Below are positions 1 to 6,015 of a stretch of DNA of 6,015 bases, one piece after another. The stretch comes from Actinomycetota bacterium. GTDB taxonomy: Bacteria > Actinomycetota > Actinomycetes > Actinomycetales > Microbacteriaceae. Each line of letters starts with the position of its first letter. The first letter of the stretch is position 1. A program made the translations under genes and the position numbers. The notes below the pieces were generated by a model. That model worked only from the letters and a program-made list of their open reading frames with translations, had not been told where the DNA came from and did not search any database. The stretch is from positions 1 through 6,015 of the forward strand of contig RHAS01000051.1 in assembly GCA_010028615.1 (NCBI GenBank), in the 5' to 3' direction.

Positions 1-248
1 CCCCTGGCCGATTGATCCACAACTAGCGATCTAACTTCAGCTAAATCCCCCCACATCACATGAAGTGCTCCAGCTGCAATGATTCGTCCATCGGAGGCCA
101 CCGCGACCACAAACTCCTGCACTCGCTCATACAGCGAGACAAGCTGATGCTTTAGCAGGATGTTGCTGTCAACCAGCGGCGCACGCATCGCCTGGATGGC
201 GGGGATGTCTGCGGTTCTTGCCGGTCTTATGTGAAAGTTATGGGGCAC
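1..248 (-). CDS. argA: Amino-acid N-acetyltransferase (short GNAT-type N-acetylglutamate synthase), 5' part only
   Basis: The 82 visible codons are the N-terminal half of a GNAT acetyltransferase of the short actinobacterial N-acetylglutamate synthase type (like M. tuberculosis Rv2747). These enzymes transfer acetyl from acetyl-CoA to glutamate in the cytoplasm, the first step of arginine synthesis. The identifying segments are HIRPARTADIPAI (residues 5-17), ILLKHQLVSLYERVQEF (30-46) and GALHVMWGDLAEVRSLVV (60-77), which match family blocks I remember. The acetyl-CoA binding R/Q-x-x-G-x-G/A loop would lie past the window edge. The start is taken as GTG at 248-246. It is the only candidate between the in-frame clpC stop (254-252) and the conserved N-terminal strand; the next start, ATG at codon 21, would remove that strand. 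No Shine-Dalgarno is visible, so translation probably depends on ribosomes finishing clpC 3 bases upstream. The family is fairly certain; the substrate is inferred. Confidence 0.85.
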   Translation of the reverse strand, partial: MPHNFHIRPARTADIPAIQAMRAPLVDSNILLKHQLVSLYERVQEFVVAVASDGRIIAAGALHVMWGDLAEVRSLVVDQSAR

Positions 249-251
249 GAA

Positions 252-2414
252 CTAAATGCTAGCAACTTGACGCTCGTTAGCGGTGAATATAAACTCACCA
301 GCAACGACATCAGCAATTACATCGCTGGCATTCTTGATGACTCCCTGCAGAATGCTCTCGGAGATCTTATCCTCGATTTCACGCTGCACTGCTCGACGAA
401 GTGGTCTCGCACCAAGAGCTGGATCGTAACCAAGTTCAATCAGACGAGACTTAGCCGCATCGGTAAGAGTTAGCGTGATGTCGCGCTCTTCCAAACGGTT
501 GTTCAGCTTTCTGACGAACAGGTCAACAATCTGCATCAACTCTTCCTTGGATAGCTGTGGGAAGACGATGACATCATCGACACGGTTGAGGAATTCTGGC
601 TTGAAGTTCTTCTTCAACTCGTCCTTGACCTTAGAAGCCATTCTCTCAAAGTCGTTTTGCTGGTTACCTTCGAGGTTGAAGCCCAACGCACCACGAGCGA
701 TGTCCTTGGTACCCAAGTTTGTGGTCATGATGATGATGGTGTTCTTGAAGTCAACTACTCGACCTTGACCGTCGGTTAGGCGTCCCTCTTCCAGGATCTG
801 CAACAGTGAGTTGAAGATATCTGGGTGAGCCTTCTCGATCTCATCAAAGAGGACCACGCTAAATGGCTTGCGACGAACACGCTCGGTCAATTGACCGCCT
901 TCGTCAAAGCCAACATAGCCCGGAGGGGCACCAAATAGTCTAGAAACAGTGTGCTTCTCGGCATATTCGCTCATGTCTAACGAGATCAGTGCGCCTTCAT
1001 CATCGAAGAGGAATTCAGTGGCAGCTGCCAAAACCTCAGCAATCAGACCCTCGTCAACTACACCGTGGGCAGCAACATTACCCGAGCGGAATTGCTTGGT
1101 TAGTTTGCTTCTTTCGGAGATCAGCTTCTTCTCTGAATCGCGCAACTTAGCAGCACCTTCGAAATCTTGTGATTCGATGGCCTTTTCCTTGTCAACGCGA
1201 ACAGCCGCGATTTTCTCTTCAAGCTCACGAAGCTCAGGTGGAGAAGAAAGAATCGATAGACGCAATCTAGCTCCGGCCTCATCGATTAGGTCAATCGCTT
1301 TGTCCGGCAGGTAACGATCCTGAACATATCTGTCTGCCAGTTTTGCCGCAGCCACGATTGCGCCATCGGTGATTGACACCTTGTGGTGGGCTTCGTAGCG
1401 ATCGCGAAGACCTTTCAAAATGTTGATGGTGTGCGGAACGGTAGGTTCGTTTACCTGGATAGGTTGGAATCTTCTTTCCAGCGCAGCATCTTTTTCAAAG
1501 TATTTTCTAAATTCATCCAAGGTGGTAGCACCGATGGTTTGTAGTTCACCACGGGCAAGCATTGGCTTGAGGATAGATGCAGCGTCAACAGCACCTTCGG
1601 CAGCACCGGCCCCGACTAGAGTGTGAATCTCGTCGATGAAGGTGATGATATCTCCCCGACCTTTGATCTCTTTGATGACTTTCTTTAGTCGCTCTTCAAA
1701 ATCACCGCGGTAACGAGAACCAGCAATTAGCGAACCAAGGTCTAGGGTGTATAGCTGTTTGCCCTTTAGTGTTTCTGGAACGTTGCCGGAAACGATAGCT
1801 TGCGCTAAACCTTCAACAACTGCGGTCTTACCAACACCCGGCTCACCAATCAGAATTGGGTTGTTCTTCGTGCGGCGCGAGAGAATCTGCATGACTCTTT
1901 CGATTTCACGCTCACGACCAATAACTGGATCAAGTTTTCCTTCGGCAGCAGAAGCGGTTAGGTTCTTACCGTACTGATCTAATACTTGAGAACCTTTTTG
2001 TGGAATCTGCTCACCACCGACGGTAGCGGTTTCTTTGTTGTCAAAGCCCTGCAGCATCTGCTGCACCTGAGCACGGACCTTATTGCTGTCTGCACCTAGT
2101 TTGGTTAGCACTTGGGCGGCAACGCCTTCGCCTTCTTTGATTAGTCCAAGCAGTAGGTGCTCGGTACCGATGTATGAGTGACCAAGTTGTAGCGCTTCAC
2201 GAAGGGATAGCTCTAGCACTTTCTTAGCTCTAGGAGTAACTGCCTCTTGAGAAATGCCGAGCGCTTCAAGCGCCTTGGCGGCTACGCCCTCACCCTCGTG
2301 GATAAGTCCAAGCAGAATGTGCTCGGTACCTATGTAGTTGTGATTTAGTGACTTGGCTTCTTCTTGCGCCAAGACGACTACCCTGCGGGCCTTGTCGGTG
2401 AACTTCTCAAACAT
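252..2414 (-). CDS. clpC: ClpC-type AAA+ unfoldase, ATP-binding subunit of Clp protease, lacking the second Walker A
   Basis: This is a Hsp100/ClpC unfoldase, which feeds proteins to ClpP for degradation in the cytoplasm. Two Clp-N repeats occupy residues 1-59 and 60-125. AAA+ module 1 has Walker A GEPGVGKT (190-197), Walker B FIDEIH (259-264) and arginine finger ERRFQ (313-317). A short coiled M domain follows (about 385-445, [11 protein letters not shown] and [10 protein letters not shown]). AAA+ module 2 keeps pore loop GYVG (499-502), Walker [12 protein letters not shown] (520-530), sensor 1 TTNLG (564-568), a ClpP-binding LGF loop (577-579) and sensor 2 GARPLRR (668-674). At 720 residues it is about 100 shorter than its relatives. 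Two in-frame gaps explain this: about 21 residues missing between V59 and T60, and about 75 between T466 and E467. The second gap removes the GIPV start of module 2 and its whole P-loop. Reading frame and family similarity are intact on both sides of each gap. The start ATG at 2414 has a strong ribosome binding site and the canonical [21 protein letters not shown]-terminus. Identity as clpC is certain; full activity is doubtful. Confidence 0.95.
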   Translation of the reverse strand: MFEKFTDKARRVVVLAQEEAKSLNHNYIGTEHILLGLIHEGEGVAAKALEALGISQEAVTPRAKKVLELSLREALQLGHSYIGTEHLLLGLIKEGEGVAAQVLTKLGADSNKVRAQVQQMLQGFDNKETATVGGEQIPQKGSQVLDQYGKNLTASAAEGKLDPVIGREREIERVMQILSRRTKNNPILIGEPGVGKTAVVEGLAQAIVSGNVPETLKGKQLYTLDLGSLIAGSRYRGDFEERLKKVIKEIKGRGDIITFIDEIHTLVGAGAAEGAVDAASILKPMLARGELQTIGATTLDEFRKYFEKDAALERRFQPIQVNEPTVPHTINILKGLRDRYEAHHKVSITDGAIVAAAKLADRYVQDRYLPDKAIDLIDEAGARLRLSILSSPPELRELEEKIAAVRVDKEKAIESQDFEGAAKLRDSEKKLISERSKLTKQFRSGNVAAHGVVDEGLIAEVLAAATEFLFDDEGALISLDMSEYAEKHTVSRLFGAPPGYVGFDEGGQLTERVRRKPFSVVLFDEIEKAHPDIFNSLLQILEEGRLTDGQGRVVDFKNTIIIMTTNLGTKDIARGALGFNLEGNQQNDFERMASKVKDELKKNFKPEFLNRVDDVIVFPQLSKEELMQIVDLFVRKLNNRLEERDITLTLTDAAKSRLIELGYDPALGARPLRRAVQREIEDKISESILQGVIKNASDVIADVVAGEFIFTANERQVASI

Positions 2415-2473
2415 TTTTACTCCTTTGGCACTTTTAAAGTGCTTACAAAGAAGATAACCCTGAAATGTCCTAT
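2415..2473 (-). promoter_or_regulatory. clpC leader / only true intergenic gap, with 15-bp palindrome at 2428-2442
   Basis: These 59 bases separate the small membrane protein gene from clpC. They contain a perfect interrupted palindrome at 2428-2442 (minus strand GCACTTTAAAAGTGC; 7-bp arms around one central base). It ends one base before the clpC ribosome binding site. As RNA it could form a 6-bp stem with a 3-base loop; as DNA it could be an operator. It does not match the CtsR, HspR/HAIR or ClgR operator patterns as I remember them. A weak -10-like TTATCT lies upstream at 2457-2452, but no convincing -35 accompanies it, so a promoter here is only a possibility. There is no T-run, so it is not a normal intrinsic terminator. 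Confidence 0.4.
2419..2426 (-). promoter_or_regulatory. Strong Shine-Dalgarno of clpC
   Basis: On the minus strand AAAGGAGT lies 4 bases before the clpC ATG, counted from its last base; the GGAG core is 5 bases away. It is the strongest ribosome binding site in the window. It fixes the clpC start and suggests that clpC is translated independently of the coupled genes upstream. Confidence 0.8.
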
Positions 2474-2668
2474 TTATTCTGGCTGTTCGCCATTGGGGGA
2501 ACGACGTTTAGCCGCCTTGGCACGCTCTTCGGCCTCGACCTGGGCCCTAGCTTTACGCTCTTTGGCATCAGCCCCGATGATCGACTTGAACAGGAAATAG
2601 ACGATAAAACCCATGCCTATTGGCGGTAGTAGCGCCAAAAGCGCTGGTCCCAAGATGTCCCAGTTCAT
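2474..2668 (-). CDS. Small single-span membrane protein, function unknown
   Basis: The product has 64 residues. Residues 6-27 form one hydrophobic segment (GPALLALLPPIGMGFIVYFLF) with a Pro-Pro pair in the middle. A highly charged, probably helical, cytoplasmic tail follows (residues 34-56, rich in K, R, E and A: DAKERKARAQVEAEERAKAAKRR). The short acidic N-terminus and basic tail suggest N-out/C-in by the positive-inside rule. The ATG at 2668 shares its A with the lysS stop (TAATG), so it is probably translated by reinitiation after lysS; no good Shine-Dalgarno is visible. The frame is supported by this junction, by sensible amino-acid composition, and by the position between lysS and clpC. 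In mycobacteria the nucleoid protein gene lsr2 occupies that position, but this protein has no likeness to Lsr2. I recognise no family and assign no function. Confidence 0.75.
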   Translation of the reverse strand: MNWDILGPALLALLPPIGMGFIVYFLFKSIIGADAKERKARAQVEAEERAKAAKRRSPNGEQPE

Positions 2669-4167
2669 TACTTGACCAATGGGAACATGATGGTCTCGCG
2701 AATGCCAAGACCGGTAAGGGTCATCAGCAGGCGGTCGATACCCATGCCCATTCCACCCGATGGTGGCATACCGAATTCAAGTGCTTTCAAAAACTCTTCG
2801 TCTAGCTTCATCGCCTCTGGGTCTCCAGCTGCAGCAAGTCTTGCCTGCTCAACAAATCTTTCACGCTGGATTACCGGGTCAACTAGCTCTGAGTAACCGG
2901 TGGCTTGCTCATAGCCGCGGATATAGAGATCCCACTTCTCAACAACTCCCGGCTTAGATCTGTGATTACGAACCAAAGGTGAAGTATCGACTGGGAAATC
3001 CATTACGAAGGTTGGTCTAGTCAGTGAAGTCTTCACGAAGTGCTCCCAAAGCTCTTCGACATACTTACCGTGCAATGGGTGATCTATTTCTAGACCTTCT
3101 TTATCGGCAAGTTTTTTCAAGACGGAAATATCCGTATCCGGTGTGATTTCAACACCGCTTGCTTTAGAAAGAGATTCAAACATTGAAATGCGATCCCAGT
3201 GTCCCGATAAATTGTTTACTTCACCATCTTCTAGGGTTACCTGAAGAGTTCCAAAAACATCAAGCGCGGCATTCTGAATCAAACTCTGAGTAAGTTCTGC
3301 CATGGTGTTGTAATCACCGTAGGCTTCATAGGCTTCCAACATCGCAAACTCTGGTGAGTGAGTGCGGTCAGCGCCTTCGTTTCTGAAGTTTCGGTTAATT
3401 TCATAAACTCGGTCAATACCACCGACCACTGCTCGCTTTAGAAATAGCTCCGGTGCAATGCGCAGGAATAGCTCTGTATCAAAAGCATTAGAGTGCGTCT
3501 TGAAAGGTCTCGCTGATGCGCCACCGTGAATGGTTTGCAGCATTGGAGTTTCAACTTCGATAAAGGTTCTATCGGTAAATGTCTTACGCATTGACTGCAT
3601 TACTTGACTGCGAATCTTCACAACCTCGCGAGCGCGATCACGAACAATCAGATCGATATACCTGTGTCTAACCCGATACTCTTCGCCTAATTCATTGTGC
3701 AGATTTGGTAGTGGCCTGATTGTCTTGGCTGCTATTTGCCAGCTGTCGACCAGCACCGAAAGCTCACCGCGCTTAGAGGTAATCACTTCTCCTGAGACAA
3801 ATAGGTGATCGCCTAGATCAACTAAATCTTTATAGTGCTCTAGGTTGGATTCACCAACCTTGTCCTGCGAGAGCATCACCTGAATTCTTGATCCAGAACC
3901 TGCCTGCAGTGTGGCAAAGCAGAGCTTTCCGGTATTGCGCTGGAACATCACTCGGCCAGCCAAAGAAACCTTATCTCCGGTTGCAACATCCACATCCAGA
4001 TCTGGATAGCTCTGTCTAACCTGATCAATGGTGTGTGTGATTGGTAAGGACACTGGGTATGCCTCGCTGCCTGCGGCTAATAGCCGCTCGCGCTTAGCCA
4101 AGCGGATTGCTATCTGCTCGGGCAGATCTTGTTCTTCCTCGTTTGGAAGATAGCTTTCCTCGGTCAT
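2668..4167 (-). CDS. lysS: Lysyl-tRNA synthetase, class II
   Basis: The enzyme attaches lysine to tRNA-Lys using ATP, in the cytoplasm. At 499 residues it has normal length. An N-terminal OB-fold anticodon-binding domain spans about 65-150 ([16 protein letters not shown], then [10 protein letters not shown]). The class II catalytic core follows: motif 1 region with [21 protein letters not shown] (202-222), motif 2 [20 protein letters not shown] (260-279) and motif 3 [16 protein letters not shown] (471-486), ending in [10 protein letters not shown]. All family landmarks I can check are present, with no truncation. The ATG at 4167 overlaps the panC stop as ATGA and is preceded by AGGAG at 5 bases spacing, so it is both coupled to panC and well initiated on its own. 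In M. tuberculosis panD and coaX lie between panC and lysS; here the two genes touch. Confidence 0.97.
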   Translation of the reverse strand: MTEESYLPNEEEQDLPEQIAIRLAKRERLLAAGSEAYPVSLPITHTIDQVRQSYPDLDVDVATGDKVSLAGRVMFQRNTGKLCFATLQAGSGSRIQVMLSQDKVGESNLEHYKDLVDLGDHLFVSGEVITSKRGELSVLVDSWQIAAKTIRPLPNLHNELGEEYRVRHRYIDLIVRDRAREVVKIRSQVMQSMRKTFTDRTFIEVETPMLQTIHGGASARPFKTHSNAFDTELFLRIAPELFLKRAVVGGIDRVYEINRNFRNEGADRTHSPEFAMLEAYEAYGDYNTMAELTQSLIQNAALDVFGTLQVTLEDGEVNNLSGHWDRISMFESLSKASGVEITPDTDISVLKKLADKEGLEIDHPLHGKYVEELWEHFVKTSLTRPTFVMDFPVDTSPLVRNHRSKPGVVEKWDLYIRGYEQATGYSELVDPVIQRERFVEQARLAAAGDPEAMKLDEEFLKALEFGMPPSGGMGMGIDRLLMTLTGLGIRETIMFPLVK

Positions 4168-5036
4168 GCCAGCTCCTGAATGCTGAAGGTTATGTTGTCG
4201 ATAAGCCGCACTCCATCCAGATTCAGGGCAACTAGCAACTGGGCGGACCCAGTAAAACCAGCTGAAATCGGTTGAAAAGTCGCTTTATCAACTAACGCTA
4301 GATAATCAAGTTTAGCCAGCGGAAGCGAAGATAAGGCTAAGCGGGCCTTATCTAGCACTTGCTCGAAATTCTCTCCCGCTTGTAGTTCAGCCTGAACCTT
4401 GATGAGAGTTCGATAGATCTCTGGAGCGATTTTTCTAGCCTCGGTAGATAAATAGCTGTTGCGGCTAGATAACGCTAAGCCATCAGCATCCCTTACTGTT
4501 TGACCGGCGTGGATTTCTATCTGGTCGGCAAACTCTCTTTTTACCATGCGGCGGATTAGATATAGCTGCTGGGCATCCTTCTCGCCGAAGATTGCCACGT
4601 CAGGTTTGATTGCACTAAAAAACCAATGCACTACGTGCAGCATTCCATCGAAATGCCCAGGTCGAGTAACACCTTCAAAGACCGAACCGACAGCTCCTGC
4701 TCTGGGCACCAATTGCTCAGGTAATCCCTCTGGATAAACCTGATCAACACCTGGTGCAAAAACGAGATCTGGTTTGTCTGTTTGACTCTCTAACAGTTCC
4801 AAATCAGTTTCTAAAACTCTTGGGTATTTATCAAAATCTTCATTCTTACCAAATTGTGTTGGGTTTACAAAAATACTCAGAATGACAAAAGCATTATCTG
4901 TTTCTCTAGCTTTGCTCAATAAACTCAAGTGGCCATCATGAAGAGCGCCCATGGTTGGCACAAAAACTATCTTCTTATTATGGCCATCGTTTGTTATCGC
5001 TAGCTGCAGTTGTTCAACTGTTTGAATAACTCTCAA
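4164..5036 (-). CDS. panC: Pantothenate synthetase (pantoate–beta-alanine ligase)
   Basis: PanC joins pantoate and beta-alanine with ATP, by way of pantoyl-adenylate, to give pantothenate, the coenzyme A precursor. The 290 residues match the usual length. Visible landmarks are the HIGH-type nucleotide loop [15 protein letters not shown] (26-40), [18 protein letters not shown] (56-73), RPGHFDGM (125-132), [15 protein letters not shown] (150-164) and the KMSKS-like loop [10 protein letters not shown] (184-193). The start is TTG at 5036-5034, overlapping the preceding stop as TTGA. It is supported by an AAGG Shine-Dalgarno at 9 bases spacing and by the N-terminal [10 protein letters not shown], which fits the usual PanC beginning. 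The TTG start and coupling would keep expression modest and tied to the upstream gene. The catalytic set looks intact. Confidence 0.96.
   Translation of the reverse strand: MRVIQTVEQLQLAITNDGHNKKIVFVPTMGALHDGHLSLLSKARETDNAFVILSIFVNPTQFGKNEDFDKYPRVLETDLELLESQTDKPDLVFAPGVDQVYPEGLPEQLVPRAGAVGSVFEGVTRPGHFDGMLHVVHWFFSAIKPDVAIFGEKDAQQLYLIRRMVKREFADQIEIHAGQTVRDADGLALSSRNSYLSTEARKIAPEIYRTLIKVQAELQAGENFEQVLDKARLALSSLPLAKLDYLALVDKATFQPISAGFTGSAQLLVALNLDGVRLIDNITFSIQELA
4173..4177 (-). promoter_or_regulatory. Shine-Dalgarno of lysS inside the panC 3' end
   Basis: AGGAG on the minus strand lies 5 bases before the lysS ATG, within the last codons of panC. It lets lysS be initiated independently as well as through the ATGA overlap. 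Confidence 0.7.
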
Positions 5037-5758
5037 TCGATGTCGCCTTCTAATAAATCAGCCGGATCTATTTCAGTGACAGAGTTACGCAGCGATTCTT
5101 CAAGCGAAGAGCGCAAAATGCCACTGAGCAGATTTCTCGGCTTAGATACTCCAGCGTCTTCAAGTAGTTTGATGGACTGCCCAACAATCAGGTTGGTAAA
5201 AGTTCCCGCTACAGAAATAGCTTCGGCGTAGTTTTTTCTAGCTTCACTTGGAATATGAATTGGCTCGCCACCTATTTCCATAGCCAGCATTTGTGCTATC
5301 GGTAATACCTGTTCTGGGCCATCGACACCGACATAGCTTTCTTGCAATCTAGCTCGATCGATTGAACCAAAACCAGTGAACTTTATTGCTGGGTGCAAAG
5401 CTAGCGGAATGATGCCGACAGAATAAGCTGGTGCGAAAACCTCGTAACCATAATCCGGCGAGGTTGAGATTAGTATCTGGCCTGCTTTCAGCGATTCGCT
5501 TTCGACTAGTTCTTGCACTAAATCAGGTATTTGGTTACCAGGAATGGCGAAGATGACTAGATCAGATCCGCTGGAAACTGCAGCGGCATCGCCGATAAAA
5601 AGTCCGGGCATTAGTTGATTGACTCGGTCCCTGCGGTCCTCATCGCTGGTTGCTATCGCCAATACCTTGTGTCCTGCATCAGCTAAGGCTTTAGCTAGAG
5701 TCAGTCCGACTGGTCCCGCCCCGATGACTGAGCAGGTAAGCCGCGGATTCTCATTCAC
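5033..5758 (-). CDS. Rossmann-fold / DUF2520 protein, putative NAD(P)-dependent oxidoreductase
   Basis: The N-terminal half is a Rossmann dinucleotide-binding domain: strand TCSVIGAGPVGLTLAKAL (8-25) with glycine motif GAGPVG (13-18), then SDLVIFAIPGNQI (65-77). The C-terminal half fits DUF2520: PLALHPAIKFTGF (118-130, the conserved HPA-x-x-FTG block), LPIAQMLAMEIGGEPIHI (152-169) and a helical region to about 225. The fold resembles the 6-phosphogluconate dehydrogenase/ketopantoate reductase group. Its place directly before panC makes a role in pantoate supply tempting, but the family's reaction is not established, and the link rests on context only. At 241 residues it is shorter than many DUF2520 proteins (about 290-300 as I recall); the C-terminus ends soon after the family core in an acidic tail. 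The start is GTG at 5758-5756, overlapping the upstream stop as GTGA, with only a weak ribosome binding site. The ATG nearby at 5754-5752 is out of frame. Confidence 0.85.
   Translation of the reverse strand: MNENPRLTCSVIGAGPVGLTLAKALADAGHKVLAIATSDEDRRDRVNQLMPGLFIGDAAAVSSGSDLVIFAIPGNQIPDLVQELVESESLKAGQILISTSPDYGYEVFAPAYSVGIIPLALHPAIKFTGFGSIDRARLQESYVGVDGPEQVLPIAQMLAMEIGGEPIHIPSEARKNYAEAISVAGTFTNLIVGQSIKLLEDAGVSKPRNLLSGILRSSLEESLRNSVTEIDPADLLEGDID
5046..5049 (-). promoter_or_regulatory. Shine-Dalgarno supporting the TTG start of panC
   Basis: AAGG (in the context GAAGGCGA on the minus strand) lies 9 bases before the TTG start codon, inside the end of the DUF2520 gene. With the TTGA overlap it supports this non-ATG start. 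Confidence 0.5.
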
Positions 5759-6015
5759 GCTGGCACCGCACCGTCTTTAGGTCCAGCATCATTAGGCAGT
5801 CGGCAAATAGCCTGGACCACAAAGGCGCAGATTAGTAAGGCTATAGAGACCAGACCAGCGCTCAGATTCGGACCAATTGCTTCGATTGCGACAACTGGTG
5901 CGCTAAATAGTTGAATCAGAACGCCTAGGTGCCAGCCAATAAATAATGCAGCTGCAACGGCAGATGCCTTAGCAAGTAGTAATACTCGAACCGCGTAGAA
6001 AGGATCTACTGGAAC
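5755..6015 (-). CDS. DUF3180 family membrane protein, C-terminal part only
   Basis: The window cuts this gene at its 5' side; 86 codons to a TGA at 5757-5755 remain. The visible protein begins VPVDPFYAVRVLLLAKASA, matching the DPF-x-A-x-R-x-x-x-LAKASA signature of actinobacterial DUF3180 proteins, and continues with two hydrophobic segments (about 18-38 and 50-70). It ends in a short polar tail (CRLPNDAGPKDGAVPA). Family members are small integral membrane proteins with about four spans, usually found just after the folate genes (folB, folK) and before the DUF2520 gene and panC, so folate genes are likely beyond the window edge. The function is unknown. The frame is confirmed by the GTGA overlap with the next gene. 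Confidence 0.8.
   Translation of the reverse strand, partial: VPVDPFYAVRVLLLAKASAVAAALFIGWHLGVLIQLFSAPVVAIEAIGPNLSAGLVSIALLICAFVVQAICRLPNDAGPKDGAVPA

Noticed and set aside
258..283. Possible hairpin around GCTAGC near the clpC 3' end
   Set aside because: The arms match only over about four bases and lie inside coding sequence; no T-run follows.
231..473. Plus-strand open frame of 80 codons across the clpC/argA junction
   Set aside because: It overlaps two conserved genes on the opposite strand and has no family likeness; treated as chance.
475..1977. Several plus-strand open frames antisense to clpC (e.g. 475-768, 949-1314, 1747-1977)
   Set aside because: They are mirror frames of a strongly conserved clpC coding strand, Ser/Arg-rich, without recognisable domains or ribosome binding sites.
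252..2414. Calling clpC a pseudogene because of the missing Walker A
   Set aside because: The frame is open throughout, both gaps preserve frame, the start has a strong ribosome binding site, and the remaining motifs are conserved without decay. An altered but intact gene or an assembly gap fits better.
2428..2442. Palindrome as an intrinsic terminator between the small gene and clpC
   Set aside because: The stem is short and A/T-rich and is followed by the ribosome binding site rather than a T-run.
2364..2805. Plus-strand frames opposite the clpC leader, the small membrane protein and the lysS 3' end
   Set aside because: They read antisense to supported genes and have no coding signature; the minus-strand small protein is better supported by its TAATG coupling.
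1..6015. Search for tRNA/rRNA genes, CRISPR repeats, insertion sequences and attachment sites
   Set aside because: No cloverleaf, spaced direct repeats, terminal inverted repeats or transposase-like reading frame were seen; the window is nearly all conserved coding sequence.

Overview
The window is a compact bacterial operon lying entirely on the minus strand, with almost no non-coding DNA. The gene order (DUF3180 – DUF2520/Rossmann – panC – lysS – small membrane protein – clpC – short GNAT-type N-acetylglutamate synthase) and the protein sequences are actinobacterial. The ClpC and ArgA sequences resemble those of Mycobacterium and Microbacteriaceae. By eye the base composition is close to half G+C, far below most Actinobacteria. 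Together with the very tight packing this suggests a small-genome, low-GC member of Microbacteriaceae (freshwater Luna-type lineages such as Rhodoluna or Aquiluna). That placement is an inference.

In transcription order (high to low coordinates): 6015–5755 is the 3' end of a DUF3180 membrane protein gene. 5758–5033 encodes a Rossmann/DUF2520 protein. 5036–4164 is panC (pantothenate synthetase). 4167–2668 is lysS (class II lysyl-tRNA synthetase). 2668–2474 encodes a 64-residue single-span membrane protein. 2473–2415 is the only intergenic gap of any size and holds a 15-bp palindrome and a strong ribosome binding site. 2414–252 is clpC. 248–1 is the 5' part of an argA-type N-acetyltransferase. 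The first five genes are chained by stop/start overlaps (GTGA, TTGA, ATGA, TAATG), so they are probably translationally coupled. clpC has its own strong Shine-Dalgarno and possibly its own regulation. argA begins 3 bases after the clpC stop.

Functionally this is a housekeeping cluster: coenzyme A precursor synthesis, lysyl-tRNA charging, the Clp protease unfoldase, and the first step of arginine synthesis.

The notable anomaly is in clpC. The protein is 720 residues, about 100 shorter than usual. Compared with the family it has two clean in-frame gaps. One (about 21 residues) removes the segment between the two Clp-N repeats. The other (about 75 residues) removes the start of the second AAA+ module, including its Walker A (P-loop), while Walker B, pore loop, ClpP loop and sensor 2 remain. 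This is either a real and unusual ClpC with an ATP-binding-dead second ring, or a deletion/assembly artefact. I saw no mobile elements, CRISPR arrays, tRNA or rRNA genes, and no new multi-gene system.
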